DNA from: Arcobacter cryaerophilus gv. crypticus
GTDB taxonomy: Bacteria > Campylobacterota > Campylobacteria > Campylobacterales > Arcobacteraceae
Assembly (NCBI RefSeq): GCF_002993025.1
Contig: NZ_NXGI01000002.1
Span: 378,394 to 442,393, forward strand
DNA: 64,000 bases
Direction of reading: 5' to 3'
Numbering within the stretch: the stretch's first letter is position 1; every line of letters begins with the position of its first letter. The notes beneath the pieces are model-generated. The model was not told the origin of the DNA, searched no databases, and worked only from the letters and a program-made list of their open reading frames with translations. This document shows positions 28,661-37,365 of this stretch, piece after piece. The translations under genes were made by a program, and so were the position numbers.

Positions 28661-29047
28661 ATAATTGAAGGAATTATAAATACCTATAAAAAACGATGGA
28701 ATATTGAACAAGGATATAAAGATTTACGAGAGTATTTTCAATTTGGAAAAGAAGAAAATAGAATCTTTGAGGCACTCGTTGCTAGGATTACTCTATCTTT
28801 CTTTGCTTATAATCTTACAAGCTATATCAATCGTATCAATAATGAACCACAAACATTAGGAGAGCTTTTTAGAGATCTAGAGTGTCAACTAGAAACCCTA
28901 GCAATTTCAATGGAACTGTTTCTAAAAATATTAGAACAATTGATTGAATCTACTCAAATTGTCAAGAGAAATAAAGATTTAGAACAAATCATCTTAATGC
29001 TAAGGGTTTACACTAAAAAACAGTTAGGTTTTATGTGCGAAAGTTGA
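28661..29047 (+). pseudogene. 3' remnant of an IS4-like DDE transposase gene (left copy)
   Basis: An open frame of 128 codons without a start reads TYKKRWNIEQGYKDLREYFQ and ends LGFMCES-stop. The spacing Y-R-E-K in YKKRWNIEQGYK is the YREK signature around the catalytic Glu of IS4-superfamily transposases. The N-terminal two thirds, with the first two Asp residues, are missing: a stop lies just upstream at 28658. The last 144 bp (28904-29047) recur on the minus strand at 63857-64000 with only four differences. The remnant cannot make active transposase. Confidence 0.85.
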
Positions 29048-29120
29048 GTTATTAAATTAAACTACTTTAGTTTATAAAAAAAAATTAATTTTTTATACAT
29101 AATATTACATACTATAATTG

Positions 29121-29300
29121 ATGCTAGAAAATAAAAATCAAATTAATATTAAAAGATTAGCTATAAAAGAAGGATTCAAAGAAGAGTTTATAATTGAAGA
29201 GTTCTGGAAAGAAGATAGCCTTAAATTCAACTTTGATTGTACAGCTTGTGGAAAACCTCCATGTTTATGCTCAGCTATAATATATACAAAAAAATTGTAA
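29121..29300 (+). CDS. Small Cys-rich hypothetical protein, 59 aa
   Basis: Not recognised. The chain ends in a compact metal-site-like cluster DCTACGKPPCLCSA (C-x2-C-x4-C-x-C), preceded by a charged amphipathic N-terminus. TATAAT lies at 29113-29118, only two bases before the ATG, so the true transcript start or start codon is uncertain; a TTG at 29118 is the other option. There is no Shine-Dalgarno sequence. The Cys pattern speaks for a real protein, perhaps binding zinc or an iron-sulfur cluster. Confidence 0.55.
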   Translation: MLENKNQINIKRLAIKEGFKEEFIIEEFWKEDSLKFNFDCTACGKPPCLCSAIIYTKKL

Positions 29301-29398
29301 CTTCATAATTTTTTATATAAACAAAATATAAGTGATATAAGCACTTTTTATAGGATTTATTTTGTACAATACGAAACTTTAAAAATTAAGGACAATAT

Positions 29399-29683
29399 TT
29401 GATTACTATACAAATGAAATTAAAAGATATTATTGAAAAAATAATGATTCCCGAATCTAAAACTTTTTTAAATGAATTAGATGAAATGATAAAAAACAAT
29501 AGTTCAAGTGAAGATGATTTAGAAGCAAAAAAAGATATGGAATATTTTGTAGAAGAACTTCAAACTATATTAAAAACAATTGATAATAATCAACTAAATG
29601 ATAAAGAAGCTGAAGAAATTTATGGAAAAATAAATTTTATGCTAGAAATGCATGAGGCTGAACATTTAGATAATGAAAATTAA
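29399..29683 (+). CDS. Hypothetical acidic helical protein, 94 aa
   Basis: Not recognised. A TTG start is chosen because AAGGA sits 6 bases before it; an ATG five codons later has no such site. The sequence is almost entirely helical and acidic (SSEDDLEAKKDMEYFVEELQ, and MLEMHEAEHLDNEN at the end). No membrane segment or metal motif is present. A TACAAT box at about 29363 could serve as its promoter. Confidence 0.6.
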   Translation: MITIQMKLKDIIEKIMIPESKTFLNELDEMIKNNSSSEDDLEAKKDMEYFVEELQTILKTIDNNQLNDKEAEEIYGKINFMLEMHEAEHLDNEN

Positions 29684-29764
29684 ATATATAGTTAATCCAG
29701 TTATCTGTTTTAAATAATATATTTGGTTTATCGCTAGTTTTTGAGTTTAATCCCGTACCTTTTA

Positions 29765-29838
29765 TTTATATATTAGTAAATCTTTGTAGCAAATACTAAT
29801 ATATAAAATCATCTTCCAATATGTAAAAGATGGAAGAT
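29765..29838. terminator. Two successive hairpins in a 306-bp gene-free stretch
   Basis: Between 29684 and 29989 no gene is visible. The stretch holds a perfect 14-bp stem TTTATATATTAGTA/TACTAATATATAAA (29765-29807, 15-base loop) and a second stem ATCTTCCA/TGGAAGAT (29811-29838). The first may end transcription of the gene at 29399. The pair could also be part of a small RNA. The rplU promoter must lie between here and 29990. Confidence 0.5.
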
Positions 29839-29989
29839 TGTATTAATTAAATTTGTTTTATATACAAAACTCCAATATCCCTTTAAAGAAAGTTTAATAA
29901 AATCTTAGATATTATTCCCGTTCGAAAAATGCAAATTAGTATAAAAAGACAACCCTAGTTATGCTTATAAACAAGAAGAGGATGAAAAG

Positions 29990-30307
29990 ATGTACGCAAT
30001 TATCAAATGTGGTGGAAAACAGTATAAAGTATCAGAAGGTGATATTATAAATATTGATTACACTGGTAAAGCTGCTAAAGAGACTTTAGAAATTACTGAT
30101 GTGCTTGCAGTTAACAATGGTGAGCTAAAAATAGGAACTGATGTAGCAAATGCTAAAGTTGAAGCAGTTGTTGTTTTAGACGGAACAGGTGTAAATAGAG
30201 ATAAAAAAGTTATTATTTACAAAAAAAGAAGAAGAAAAGATTCTAAGTTAAAAAGAGGTTTTAGAAAAAGCTTCACTAAAATTAGAATTACAAAAATTGC
30301 TGCTTAA
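29990..30307 (+). CDS. rplU: 50S ribosomal protein L21
   Basis: Component of the large ribosomal subunit binding 23S rRNA. The 105 residues start [18 protein letters not shown] and include the typical basic stretch [19 protein letters not shown] followed by TKIRITKI. It opens the conserved rplU-rpmA-obg-proB-fmt cluster and has an AGAGGA site before the ATG. Confidence 0.98.
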   Translation: MYAIIKCGGKQYKVSEGDIINIDYTGKAAKETLEITDVLAVNNGELKIGTDVANAKVEAVVVLDGTGVNRDKKVIIYKKRRRKDSKLKRGFRKSFTKIRITKIAA

Positions 30308-30335
30308 GCATTAAAAAAATTTAAGGAGAGATAAA

Positions 30336-30590
30336 ATGGCTCACAAAAAAGGTCAGGGTAGTACTCAGAATAATAGAGATTCAGCTGGTAGAAGACTTGG
30401 TGTTAAGAAATATGGTGGTGAAGTAGTAACTGCTGGAAATATCATTATTAGACAAAGAGGAACTAAAGTTCACTTAGGAAATAATGTAGGTATGGGAAAA
30501 GATCATACAATATACTCTTTAATTGACGGTGTTGTTAAATTTGAAATTAAAGATAAAAAAAGAAAAAAAGTTTCTGTTTACGCTTCGTAA
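30336..30590 (+). CDS. rpmA: 50S ribosomal protein L27
   Basis: Large-subunit protein reaching the peptidyl-transferase centre. The 84 residues begin [20 protein letters not shown] and contain [19 protein letters not shown], both diagnostic. The N-terminus starts directly at the functional sequence, without the cleavable extension of Firmicutes L27. It lies 28 bp after rplU and is followed by a strong terminator. Confidence 0.98.
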   Translation: MAHKKGQGSTQNNRDSAGRRLGVKKYGGEVVTAGNIIIRQRGTKVHLGNNVGMGKDHTIYSLIDGVVKFEIKDKKRKKVSVYAS

Positions 30591-30611
30591 GCAAGAGATT
30601 TAGTTTTTTTG

Positions 30612-30647
30612 AAAAAGGGTGTATGTTTTGCCATACACCCTTTTTTT
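30612..30647 (+). terminator. Intrinsic terminator of rplU-rpmA
   Basis: AAAAAGGGTGTATG pairs with CATACACCCTTTTTTT around a 6-base loop (TTTTGC). It has a GC-containing stem and a clear T-tract, the strongest terminator in the window, and lies 17 bases before obg. Confidence 0.92.
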
Positions 30648-30664
30648 ATTTATAAAGGAAAACT

Positions 30665-31750
30665 GTGTTTATAGATAGTGCAAGATTTAGTGCAAGTAGT
30701 GGAAAAGGTGGACAAGGTTGTGCATCTTTTAGAAGAGAAAAGTTTGTTGTTCAAGGTGGTCCTGATGGAGGAGATGGAGGAAAAGGTGGTGATGTTTACT
30801 TTGTTGTAGATAGCAATACAGATACTTTATCTTTTTATAAAGGAAAAAAAGTTTTTAAAGCTGATAAAGGTCAACCAGGAATGGGAAGACAAAAAACTGG
30901 TAAATCTGGAGAACATCTTATTTTAACAGTACCTCCTGGAACACAAATAATAGATGATAATACAAATGAAGTTTTATATGATTTGCTTAAAGATGGTGAG
31001 AAATTTTTATTTATTGAAGGTGGAAAAGGTGGGCTTGGAAATGTTCACTTTAAAAATTCGAGAAATCAAAGACCTACATATTTTCAACCAGGACTTCCAG
31101 GTATTACAAAAAATATAAGATTGGAGCTTAAGCTAATTGCAGATGTTGGACTTGTGGGTTATCCAAATGTTGGAAAATCTACTTTAATATCTGTTACATC
31201 AAATGCAACTCCAGAAATAGCAAACTATGAGTTTACAACATTGACTCCAAAATTAGGAGTTGTAAATGTTGGTGATTATAGTTCATTTGTAATGGCTGAT
31301 ATTCCTGGAATTATTGATGGTGCAAGTGAAGGAAAAGGGCTTGGATTAGAGTTTTTAAAACATATTGAAAGAACAAAAACACTTTTGTTTACAATAGATG
31401 TTGCGAACCATAGAGCAATGATTGATCAATACAATGTTTTAAAAGAAGAGCTAGTGAAGTTTTCACAAGAGCTATCACAAAGAGATTTTGCAATAGTTTT
31501 GAGTAAAATTGATGCTTATTATGGTGAAGATTTACAAAAAGATATAGAAGAGTTTTTAAAAGCTTTAAATCTTGAAGCTTCTAAATCAAATGAGTATAAA
31601 TTTGATACAAATTTACCATATTTTGTTCAAGATTTAATTTTTGAAAAAAAAGATAGTAGTAAACCATATTTTGTTTTACCAATATCATCTTTGGATAAAA
31701 CAAATATAAATCCATTAAAGTATGCCCTATACACAATGCTAGGAAAGTAA
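30665..31750 (+). CDS. obg: GTPase Obg/CgtA
   Basis: Essential GTPase in 50S ribosome assembly and stress response. The 361 residues have the glycine-rich Obg fold at 1-157 ([32 protein letters not shown]) and the G domain from 158 with G1 [10 protein letters not shown]2 FTTLTP, G3 DIPGIIDGA, and G4 as LSKID in place of NKxD. There is no C-terminal OCT domain. Start is GTG with AAGGA upstream. It follows the rpmA terminator, so its transcription depends on read-through or an internal promoter. Confidence 0.96.
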   Translation: MFIDSARFSASSGKGGQGCASFRREKFVVQGGPDGGDGGKGGDVYFVVDSNTDTLSFYKGKKVFKADKGQPGMGRQKTGKSGEHLILTVPPGTQIIDDNTNEVLYDLLKDGEKFLFIEGGKGGLGNVHFKNSRNQRPTYFQPGLPGITKNIRLELKLIADVGLVGYPNVGKSTLISVTSNATPEIANYEFTTLTPKLGVVNVGDYSSFVMADIPGIIDGASEGKGLGLEFLKHIERTKTLLFTIDVANHRAMIDQYNVLKEELVKFSQELSQRDFAIVLSKIDAYYGEDLQKDIEEFLKALNLEASKSNEYKFDTNLPYFVQDLIFEKKDSSKPYFVLPISSLDKTNINPLKYALYTMLGK

Positions 31751-32512
31751 ATGAAACGATTAGTTATCAAGGTTGGAACTGCTGTTTTAACTCAAGGTGA
31801 AGAGCTAGCTTTACAAAGAATGAAAAATTTAGTGAAGTTAATCTCGATACTAAAAAATGATAAAAAATTAGAAGTAATCTTAGTTAGCTCAGGAGCTGTT
31901 GGAGCTGGTTATACAGAATTAAAACTTGATAAAACAGTTTTAGCAAATAAACAAACTTTAGCAGCTATTGGTCAACCAAAATTGATGAAAACTTATCAAG
32001 AGATGTTTGAAGAGTTTGGTATTACTATTGCTCAAATGTTATTTATAGCAGATGATTTTGATTCAAGAAAAAGATCTAAAAATGCAAAAAATGTTATGGA
32101 AATATTACTTCAAAATAGTGTAATTCCTATTATAAATGAAAATGACGTTATTGCAACTGAAGAACTAATTGGTGACAATGATCAGCTGGCAGCTTATATA
32201 ACACACTATTTTAAAGCTGATATCTTAGTTATTTTGACAGATATCGATGGATATTATGATAAAAATCCAAGAGAATTTAGTGATGCAAAAATTCAAAAAA
32301 TAATAAATAAAATATCACAAGATGAGCTTGAGAAAAAACCTAGTGCAAACTCAAAATTTGCAACAGGTGGAATAGTTACAAAACTAAAAGCTGCTGATTT
32401 TTTAATGCAAAAAGATATTCCAATGTATTTAACTAGTGGTTTCGATTTAACAAATGCTTATGATTTTTTAGTTCATAATAATCATAAAAGTGGAACAATT
32501 TTTAAAAAATAA
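31751..32512 (+). CDS. proB: Glutamate 5-kinase
   Basis: First enzyme of proline synthesis. The 253 residues form the amino-acid-kinase domain: VIKVGTAVLTQG at the N-terminus, VSSGAVGAG near 55, NENDVIATEE and GDNDQLAAY near 136-150, and LTDIDGYYDKNPR. The C-terminal PUA domain of E. coli ProB is missing, as is normal in Campylobacter. Its ATG follows the obg stop codon with no gap, so the two are coupled. Confidence 0.94.
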   Translation: MKRLVIKVGTAVLTQGEELALQRMKNLVKLISILKNDKKLEVILVSSGAVGAGYTELKLDKTVLANKQTLAAIGQPKLMKTYQEMFEEFGITIAQMLFIADDFDSRKRSKNAKNVMEILLQNSVIPIINENDVIATEELIGDNDQLAAYITHYFKADILVILTDIDGYYDKNPREFSDAKIQKIINKISQDELEKKPSANSKFATGGIVTKLKAADFLMQKDIPMYLTSGFDLTNAYDFLVHNNHKSGTIFKK

Positions 32513-32522
32513 GGAGAATATT

Positions 32523-33446
32523 TTGAGTAAAAAAGTTTTATTTATGGGAACACCATCTTATGCTACAGAGATTTTAAAAGAGCTTTTAAGCAACAAGAAT
32601 TATGAAGTTATAGGAATTTTTACTCAAGAAGATAAACCAGTTGGTAGAAAACAAGTTTTAACTCCTCCTCATATAAAACAATATTGCCTTGAAAATAATA
32701 TAAATATTCCTATTTTACAACCAAAAAAACTAAAAGATAATCTTGTAGCTTATATTTCTATAAAAGAGTTAGAACCAGATTTTATAGTTGTTGCTGCATA
32801 TGGACAGATTTTACCAAAAGAGATTTTAGGTCTGGCTCCTTGTATAAATCTTCATGCTTCTATTTTGCCAAATTATAGGGGAGCTAGTCCTATTCAAGAA
32901 GGTATTTTAAATGATGATGAATATTTGGGAGTTACTTCTATGCTTATGGAAGAGGGGCTTGATTGTGGTGATATATTAGGATATTCATATCTTAAAAATG
33001 ATAAAAATATATTAGTTGATGAGGCTTTTACTAAACTTTCAACTTTAGCATCTAAACTTACAATTACAACTTTAGATAATTTTGAAAATATTAAAGCTAT
33101 AAAACAAAATGACTCAAGTGCTAGTTTTTGTAAAAAAATTAAAAAAGATGATGGTGAAGTAGATTTTGATAGTTCAAAAAATCTTTTTTCTAAATACAAA
33201 GCTTACTCTTTTTGGCCAGGAGTTTTTTTAAAATCTGAGCTTAAATTAAAAGATATAGAATTTATTGAAGATAGTTCACAAAATATTGCTGGAGAGATTT
33301 TAGAAATAACAAAAGATTATATTGTTGTTGCTTGTAAAAAAGGTAGTTTAAAAATAAGAATTCTGCAGGCCCCCTCGAAAAATTCTATAAGTAGTGTTGA
33401 ATATATAAAAGGTAAAAGATTAATTGTAGGAGATATTTTAAGCTAA
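32523..33446 (+). CDS. fmt: Methionyl-tRNA formyltransferase
   Basis: Formylates initiator Met-tRNA using 10-formyl-THF. From a TTG start the protein has 307 residues. Support for TTG is the strong AAGGAGA five bases upstream; the frame also extends 11 codons into proB without a signal. The catalytic region LHASILPNYRGASPIQEGIL contains the Asn-His triad site, preceded by the GTPSYA motif near the N-terminus, and a C-terminal OB-like domain begins near 205. It sits ten bases after proB. Confidence 0.95.
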   Translation: MSKKVLFMGTPSYATEILKELLSNKNYEVIGIFTQEDKPVGRKQVLTPPHIKQYCLENNINIPILQPKKLKDNLVAYISIKELEPDFIVVAAYGQILPKEILGLAPCINLHASILPNYRGASPIQEGILNDDEYLGVTSMLMEEGLDCGDILGYSYLKNDKNILVDEAFTKLSTLASKLTITTLDNFENIKAIKQNDSSASFCKKIKKDDGEVDFDSSKNLFSKYKAYSFWPGVFLKSELKLKDIEFIEDSSQNIAGEILEITKDYIVVACKKGSLKIRILQAPSKNSISSVEYIKGKRLIVGDILS

Positions 33447-33585
33447 TTTTACTGTTTATTTCAGTTTAAAAGGTTTTGTTATACAATTTTACAAATTTTA
33501 TAAAATATATATATTCTTAAATTTGGAATAAATCAATTAAAAAAATTAAATTAAATTTTATTAAAGTAATTAAAGGAAAAATATT

Positions 33586-33987
33586 ATGTCAAAAGAGATA
33601 GTTTTAGATGATTATGCTTTTTTAGTAAGTGAAACAGATGAAAAAGGGACAATTCTTTTTGCAAATGATGATTTTTGTAAAATCGCTGGATATGGAATTG
33701 ATGAGTTAATAGGCAAACCACATAATACTGTAAGACATCCAGATATGCCAAAAGCTGCATTTAAAGATTTATGGGAAACTGTTAAAAAAGGTAATATCTG
33801 GACAGGATATGTAAAAAATGCTACTAAAGATGGAGACTACTATTGGGTATTTGCAACAGTTTATCCAACAATCACAAGTGAAGGAACAAAAGGTTATTTA
33901 TCTTGCAGAAGAAAAGCTAGTGCTGAAGAGATAAACGCTCATGAAAATTCATATAAACAATTAAGAATGAGTGAAAAAGCAGCTTAA
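33586..33987 (+). CDS. Single PAS-domain protein (Aer/CetB-like)
   Basis: A 133-residue cytoplasmic protein made of one PAS domain: TDEKGTILFANDDFCKIAGY, then IGKPHNTVRHPDMPKAAFKDLW, then GDYYWVFATVYP. The NTVRHPDMP segment is typical of the FAD-binding PAS of Aer and of CetB, which signals redox state to a chemoreceptor partner in Campylobacter energy taxis. No chemoreceptor or CetA-like gene is adjacent. An AAAGGAAA site precedes the ATG. It sits as an insertion in an otherwise conserved gene order. Confidence 0.85.
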   Translation: MSKEIVLDDYAFLVSETDEKGTILFANDDFCKIAGYGIDELIGKPHNTVRHPDMPKAAFKDLWETVKKGNIWTGYVKNATKDGDYYWVFATVYPTITSEGTKGYLSCRRKASAEEINAHENSYKQLRMSEKAA

Positions 33988-34010
33988 GATTTATTTTTAA
34001 ATCTTAAGCT
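33981..34010. terminator. Bidirectional 13-bp hairpin spanning two stop codons
   Basis: AGCTTAAGATTTA pairs with TAAATCTTAAGCT around TTTT. The stem includes the stop codon of the PAS gene (33985-33987) on one arm and that of the convergent AEC gene (34004-34006) on the other. Confidence 0.8.
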
Positions 34011-34897
34011 AAATATGAAGTAAACAAAGTAATTGTAAATAGACTTAAAATAACACCTAAAACCAAAGAGTTTATAGCAATTTTTTCATCTAATCCACCT
34101 TTTATAGCTAAAACAGCAGCCATAGTCATTGGTGGCATTGCAACTTCTATTATTGTTACTTTTACCCATGTTTCATCGATTCCATAAAAATATTTAAATA
34201 TAAATAAAACTATAATTGGCACTATAAGCATTTTTAAAACAACTGCAACTGTTACAATATGTAACTTTGAAAATATATGTTTTAATTCAAGTTTCATTCC
34301 AATAGCAATCATAGCAATAGGAACTAATGTTGAGCCAAGATTTTGTGAAGTATAGATTAGAAATTTTGGTATTTCAAAGTTTTTTGCAAATATTGTTATT
34401 ATAAACATTATCATTGGTGGAAATAAAAATATTGATTTTGATATATTTAAAACAGAGTTTTTTCTTCCACTTCCCCAAGTTATAATAATCATTCCAACTG
34501 ATACTAAAAGTAAAAAAGAACCAAAAATATCATAAATAACTCCATAAACAATATAATCTTGACCATAAAAAGCATCAATATATGAAAAACCTATAAAAGA
34601 AGTATTTCCAAAAGTTGCCATAATCATAAAAGTAGCAAGTGTAACCCTGCTTAATTTCATCATTTTTCCAATAGCATATGATAAAAATAGGTTAAAAAAT
34701 ATTATCCCCATAAACATGAGAATAAGCCATAAAATTTTTGTATCTAGTGCTAGTGGATATATTTTTGAAAAAACTATTGCAGGAAGAGAAAAATATATAA
34801 TAAAATCTACAAGCTGTTTTGAATTATCTTGAAAAATAATTTTAAATAAATAACCAAAAAGTAAATATATAGCTATTGGTAAAACTGGGTCTAACAT
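34004..34897 (-). CDS. AEC-family permease (auxin efflux carrier type)
   Basis: Integral membrane transporter of the AEC family, which exports or imports small organic acids such as malonate or malate. The 297 residues show about ten hydrophobic helices in two five-helix halves, with the family's STLVPIAMIAIGM-like break (LGSTLVPIAMIAIGMKLE near 190-207) and VAMPPMTMAAVLA near the C-terminus. The substrate is unknown. With the PAS gene it separates fmt from birA, unlike the order known in Campylobacter. Confidence 0.85.
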   Translation of the reverse strand: MLDPVLPIAIYLLFGYLFKIIFQDNSKQLVDFIIYFSLPAIVFSKIYPLALDTKILWLILMFMGIIFFNLFLSYAIGKMMKLSRVTLATFMIMATFGNTSFIGFSYIDAFYGQDYIVYGVIYDIFGSFLLLVSVGMIIITWGSGRKNSVLNISKSIFLFPPMIMFIITIFAKNFEIPKFLIYTSQNLGSTLVPIAMIAIGMKLELKHIFSKLHIVTVAVVLKMLIVPIIVLFIFKYFYGIDETWVKVTIIEVAMPPMTMAAVLAIKGGLDEKIAINSLVLGVILSLFTITLFTSYLA

Positions 34898-34961
34898 AAA
34901 AAAACCTTTTTTTGAAATAAAGTTTTGATTATAATTAATATAATCTTCTACTTTAATTATA

Positions 34962-34967
34962 TATAAT
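34962..34967 (+). promoter_or_regulatory. -10 box of birA, six bases before the start codon
   Basis: TATAAT followed by CCTCAA and ATG at 34974. As for dnaG, the start point should fall on or next to the ATG, and no ribosome-binding site exists. Confidence 0.55.
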
Positions 34968-34973
34968 CCTCAA

Positions 34974-35609
34974 ATGAAAATTATAAGATTAAATGAAGTT
35001 AATTCAACACAAAGCTATTTAAAAGAGTATATACAAAAAAATACTTATAAAAATCCACTATGTGTAACTTCAAAAATACAAACAGCAGGAGTTGGAAGCA
35101 GAGGGAACTCTTGGATTGGAAAAGATGGAAATCTTTTTTTCTCATTTGTTCTAAGTAAGGAAGATTTACCAAAAGATTTACCACTTCAAAGTGCTAGTAT
35201 ATATTTTACATATATTTTAAAGGATATTCTGGCGAAAAAAGGTTCTAAACTATTTTTAAAGTGGCCAAATGATTTTTATATTGAAAACAGAAAAATTGGT
35301 GGAGCAATAACTTCTACAAATAAAGATTTACTATTTTGCGGTATAGGTTTAAATCTTATTGAAGTAGATGAGAATTTTGGAAAGCTTGATATAAAGGTTG
35401 ATATTGATGATGTTTTGAATTTATATTTTATTGATATAGAAAAGAAAATTTCATGGAAGCAAATTTTTAGTCTTTTTAAGATAGAATTTATGCATTCTAA
35501 AAATTTTCAAGCAACTGTTGATGGTATTAAAGTTTCACTTGAAGATGCTATTTTAAATAGCGATGGTTCTATACAAATTGAAAACAAAAAGGTGTTTAGT
35601 TTAAGATGA
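34974..35609 (+). CDS. birA: Biotin--[acetyl-CoA-carboxylase] ligase
   Basis: Attaches biotin to the carboxyl carrier protein. The 211 residues contain the catalytic domain: LNEVNSTQSYLKEY, the biotinyl-AMP loop QTAGVGSRGNSWIGKDGNLFFS (GRGGS-like), LKWPNDFYIENRKIGG, and GIGLNL. The N-terminal DNA-binding domain of E. coli BirA is absent, so it is a ligase only and not a bio repressor. It overlaps parA by 4 bp. In C. jejuni the same birA-parA-parB-atp order is found. Confidence 0.94.
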   Translation: MKIIRLNEVNSTQSYLKEYIQKNTYKNPLCVTSKIQTAGVGSRGNSWIGKDGNLFFSFVLSKEDLPKDLPLQSASIYFTYILKDILAKKGSKLFLKWPNDFYIENRKIGGAITSTNKDLLFCGIGLNLIEVDENFGKLDIKVDIDDVLNLYFIDIEKKISWKQIFSLFKIEFMHSKNFQATVDGIKVSLEDAILNSDGSIQIENKKVFSLR

Positions 35610-36382
35610 CAGAAATTATTTCAATAGCAAATCAAAAAGGCGGAGTAGGAAAAACTACAACTGCTGTAAATCTTAGTGCTGCATTAGCTCTAGATGGTAA
35701 AAAAGTTCTTTTAATAGATGCAGATCCACAAGCAAATGCTACAACTTCTTTAGGTTTTCACAGAGATACATATGAATATAATATTTATCATGTAATGCTT
35801 GGAACAAAAGAACTTTCAGAGATTATTTTGGATTCTGAAATAGAAAATTTAAAAGTAGCACCTTCAAACATAGGTCTTGTAGGAATAGAAAAAGAGTTTT
35901 ACAAAAACACTAAAGAGCGAGAGCTTGTATTAAAAAGAAAAATTGATACAGTTAAAGCTGATTATGATTATATAATAATTGATTCACCACCAGCTTTAGG
36001 ACCAATTACAATAAATACTTTAGGTGCTTCAACTTCTGTTTTAATACCAATTCAGTGTGAGTTTTTTGCTCTTGAAGGTTTGGCACAGCTTTTAAATACA
36101 ATAAAACTTGTAAAACAAACTATAAATAAAAATCTTCAAATAAAAGGTTTTTTACCAACTATGTATTCTGCTCAAAACAATTTATCAAAACAAGTTTTTG
36201 CAGATTTGGCACAACACTTTGAAAATAAACTATTTAAAATAGATGATGACTCATATGTTGTAATTCCAAGAAATGTTAAATTAGCAGAGAGTCCTAGTTT
36301 TGGGAAACCAATCATGCTTTACGATACAACATCTATTGGTACAAAAGCATATACAAACTTAGCAAAAGCAATTATTGGTTAA
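35606..36382 (+). CDS. parA: Chromosome-partitioning ATPase ParA (Soj)
   Basis: Nucleoid-bound ATPase moving ParB-parS complexes for chromosome segregation. The 258 residues begin with the deviant Walker A ANQKGGVGKTTTAVNL, followed by LIDADPQANAT (switch) and IIDSPPALGPITINTL (Walker B). Its short N-terminus without a DNA-binding extension marks the chromosomal Soj type. Overlap with birA (4 bp) and a 22-bp gap to parB place it in one unit. Confidence 0.96.
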   Translation: MTEIISIANQKGGVGKTTTAVNLSAALALDGKKVLLIDADPQANATTSLGFHRDTYEYNIYHVMLGTKELSEIILDSEIENLKVAPSNIGLVGIEKEFYKNTKERELVLKRKIDTVKADYDYIIIDSPPALGPITINTLGASTSVLIPIQCEFFALEGLAQLLNTIKLVKQTINKNLQIKGFLPTMYSAQNNLSKQVFADLAQHFENKLFKIDDDSYVVIPRNVKLAESPSFGKPIMLYDTTSIGTKAYTNLAKAIIG

Positions 36383-36404
36383 ATTTTTTTAAGAGGAAAA
36401 TAAG

Positions 36405-37259
36405 ATGGCATTAGGAAGAGGATTAGGAGAACTTTTAGGTGAAGTAGAGACAGCTTATGGTAAATCTGCTGGAAACTCAAATAATGGAATTAATAAAATT
36501 GAAGTATCTTTAATTAAGCCAAATCCAAATCAGCCAAGAAAGATTTTTGATGAAGAAAAGCTTCAAGAGCTAAGTTATTCTATAAAAGAGCATGGTCTTT
36601 TGCAACCGATTGTTGTAGTTGAAGATGAAGATGGAACTTATACATTAATAGCTGGAGAGCGAAGATTAAGAGCCCATAAACTAGCAAATATAGAAGAGAT
36701 AAAAGCAATTATAGTAAATGAAGATGAACTTAAATTAAGAGAATTAGCTTTAATAGAAAATATTCAAAGAGATGACTTAAATATTATTGAGTTGGCTTTT
36801 TGTTATGCGCAACTACTAAATGAACACAATATTACTCATGAAGAGCTATCAAAAAAAGTCTTTAAAAGTAGAACTTCTATTACAAATACTTTAAGATTAT
36901 TACAATTAAGTTCATATGTACAACAATTTTTAGCTACAGATAAAATTAGTGCAGGTCATGCAAAAATGATGATAGGATTAACAACTGAAGAGCAAAAAAA
37001 GATTTGTGATACTATTCTTGGGCAAAAACTTTCTGTAAGAGAAACAGAAAAATTAATAAAAGATTTAAAAGAGAAAGATGTTTCAAAACCAAAAAAAGAA
37101 AAAGTTACAAATAGTTACAATATTAGTAATCTCAAATCATTTACCGAGTTTCTAAAAAATGATAAAATCAAAGCTAAAATAGATAAAAATTCAATCAAAA
37201 TTGAATTTAACTCTCAAGAAGATATAGACAAGATAAGTAGTTACTTTAAGATACAATAA
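36405..37259 (+). CDS. parB: Chromosome-partitioning protein ParB (Spo0J)
   Basis: DNA-binding CTPase that loads at parS. In the 284 residues the N-terminal box NPNQPRKIFDEEKLQELSYS, the CTPase/spreading motif AGERRLRAHKLANI, the LIENIQRDDLN segment, and the helix-turn-helix (LSKKVFKSRTSITNTLRLLQ) are clear, with a dimerisation tail ending SSYFKIQ. It directly follows parA and precedes the ATP synthase genes by about 100 bp. Confidence 0.96.
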   Translation: MALGRGLGELLGEVETAYGKSAGNSNNGINKIEVSLIKPNPNQPRKIFDEEKLQELSYSIKEHGLLQPIVVVEDEDGTYTLIAGERRLRAHKLANIEEIKAIIVNEDELKLRELALIENIQRDDLNIIELAFCYAQLLNEHNITHEELSKKVFKSRTSITNTLRLLQLSSYVQQFLATDKISAGHAKMMIGLTTEEQKKICDTILGQKLSVRETEKLIKDLKEKDVSKPKKEKVTNSYNISNLKSFTEFLKNDKIKAKIDKNSIKIEFNSQEDIDKISSYFKIQ

Positions 37260-37365
37260 AATAAAAAAATCCATATTCTTAACCATTTTAATATAAATTT
37301 ATAGATAAATTTGATAAAATAAAAACGTTTTAGTTAAACTAAACTGTAAAAATATGGAGGAATGA

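Noticed and set aside
29908..29935. GTTCGAA resembling a tRNA T-loop before rplU
   Set aside because: Flanking bases do not pair as a T-arm, and no acceptor or anticodon arm fits.
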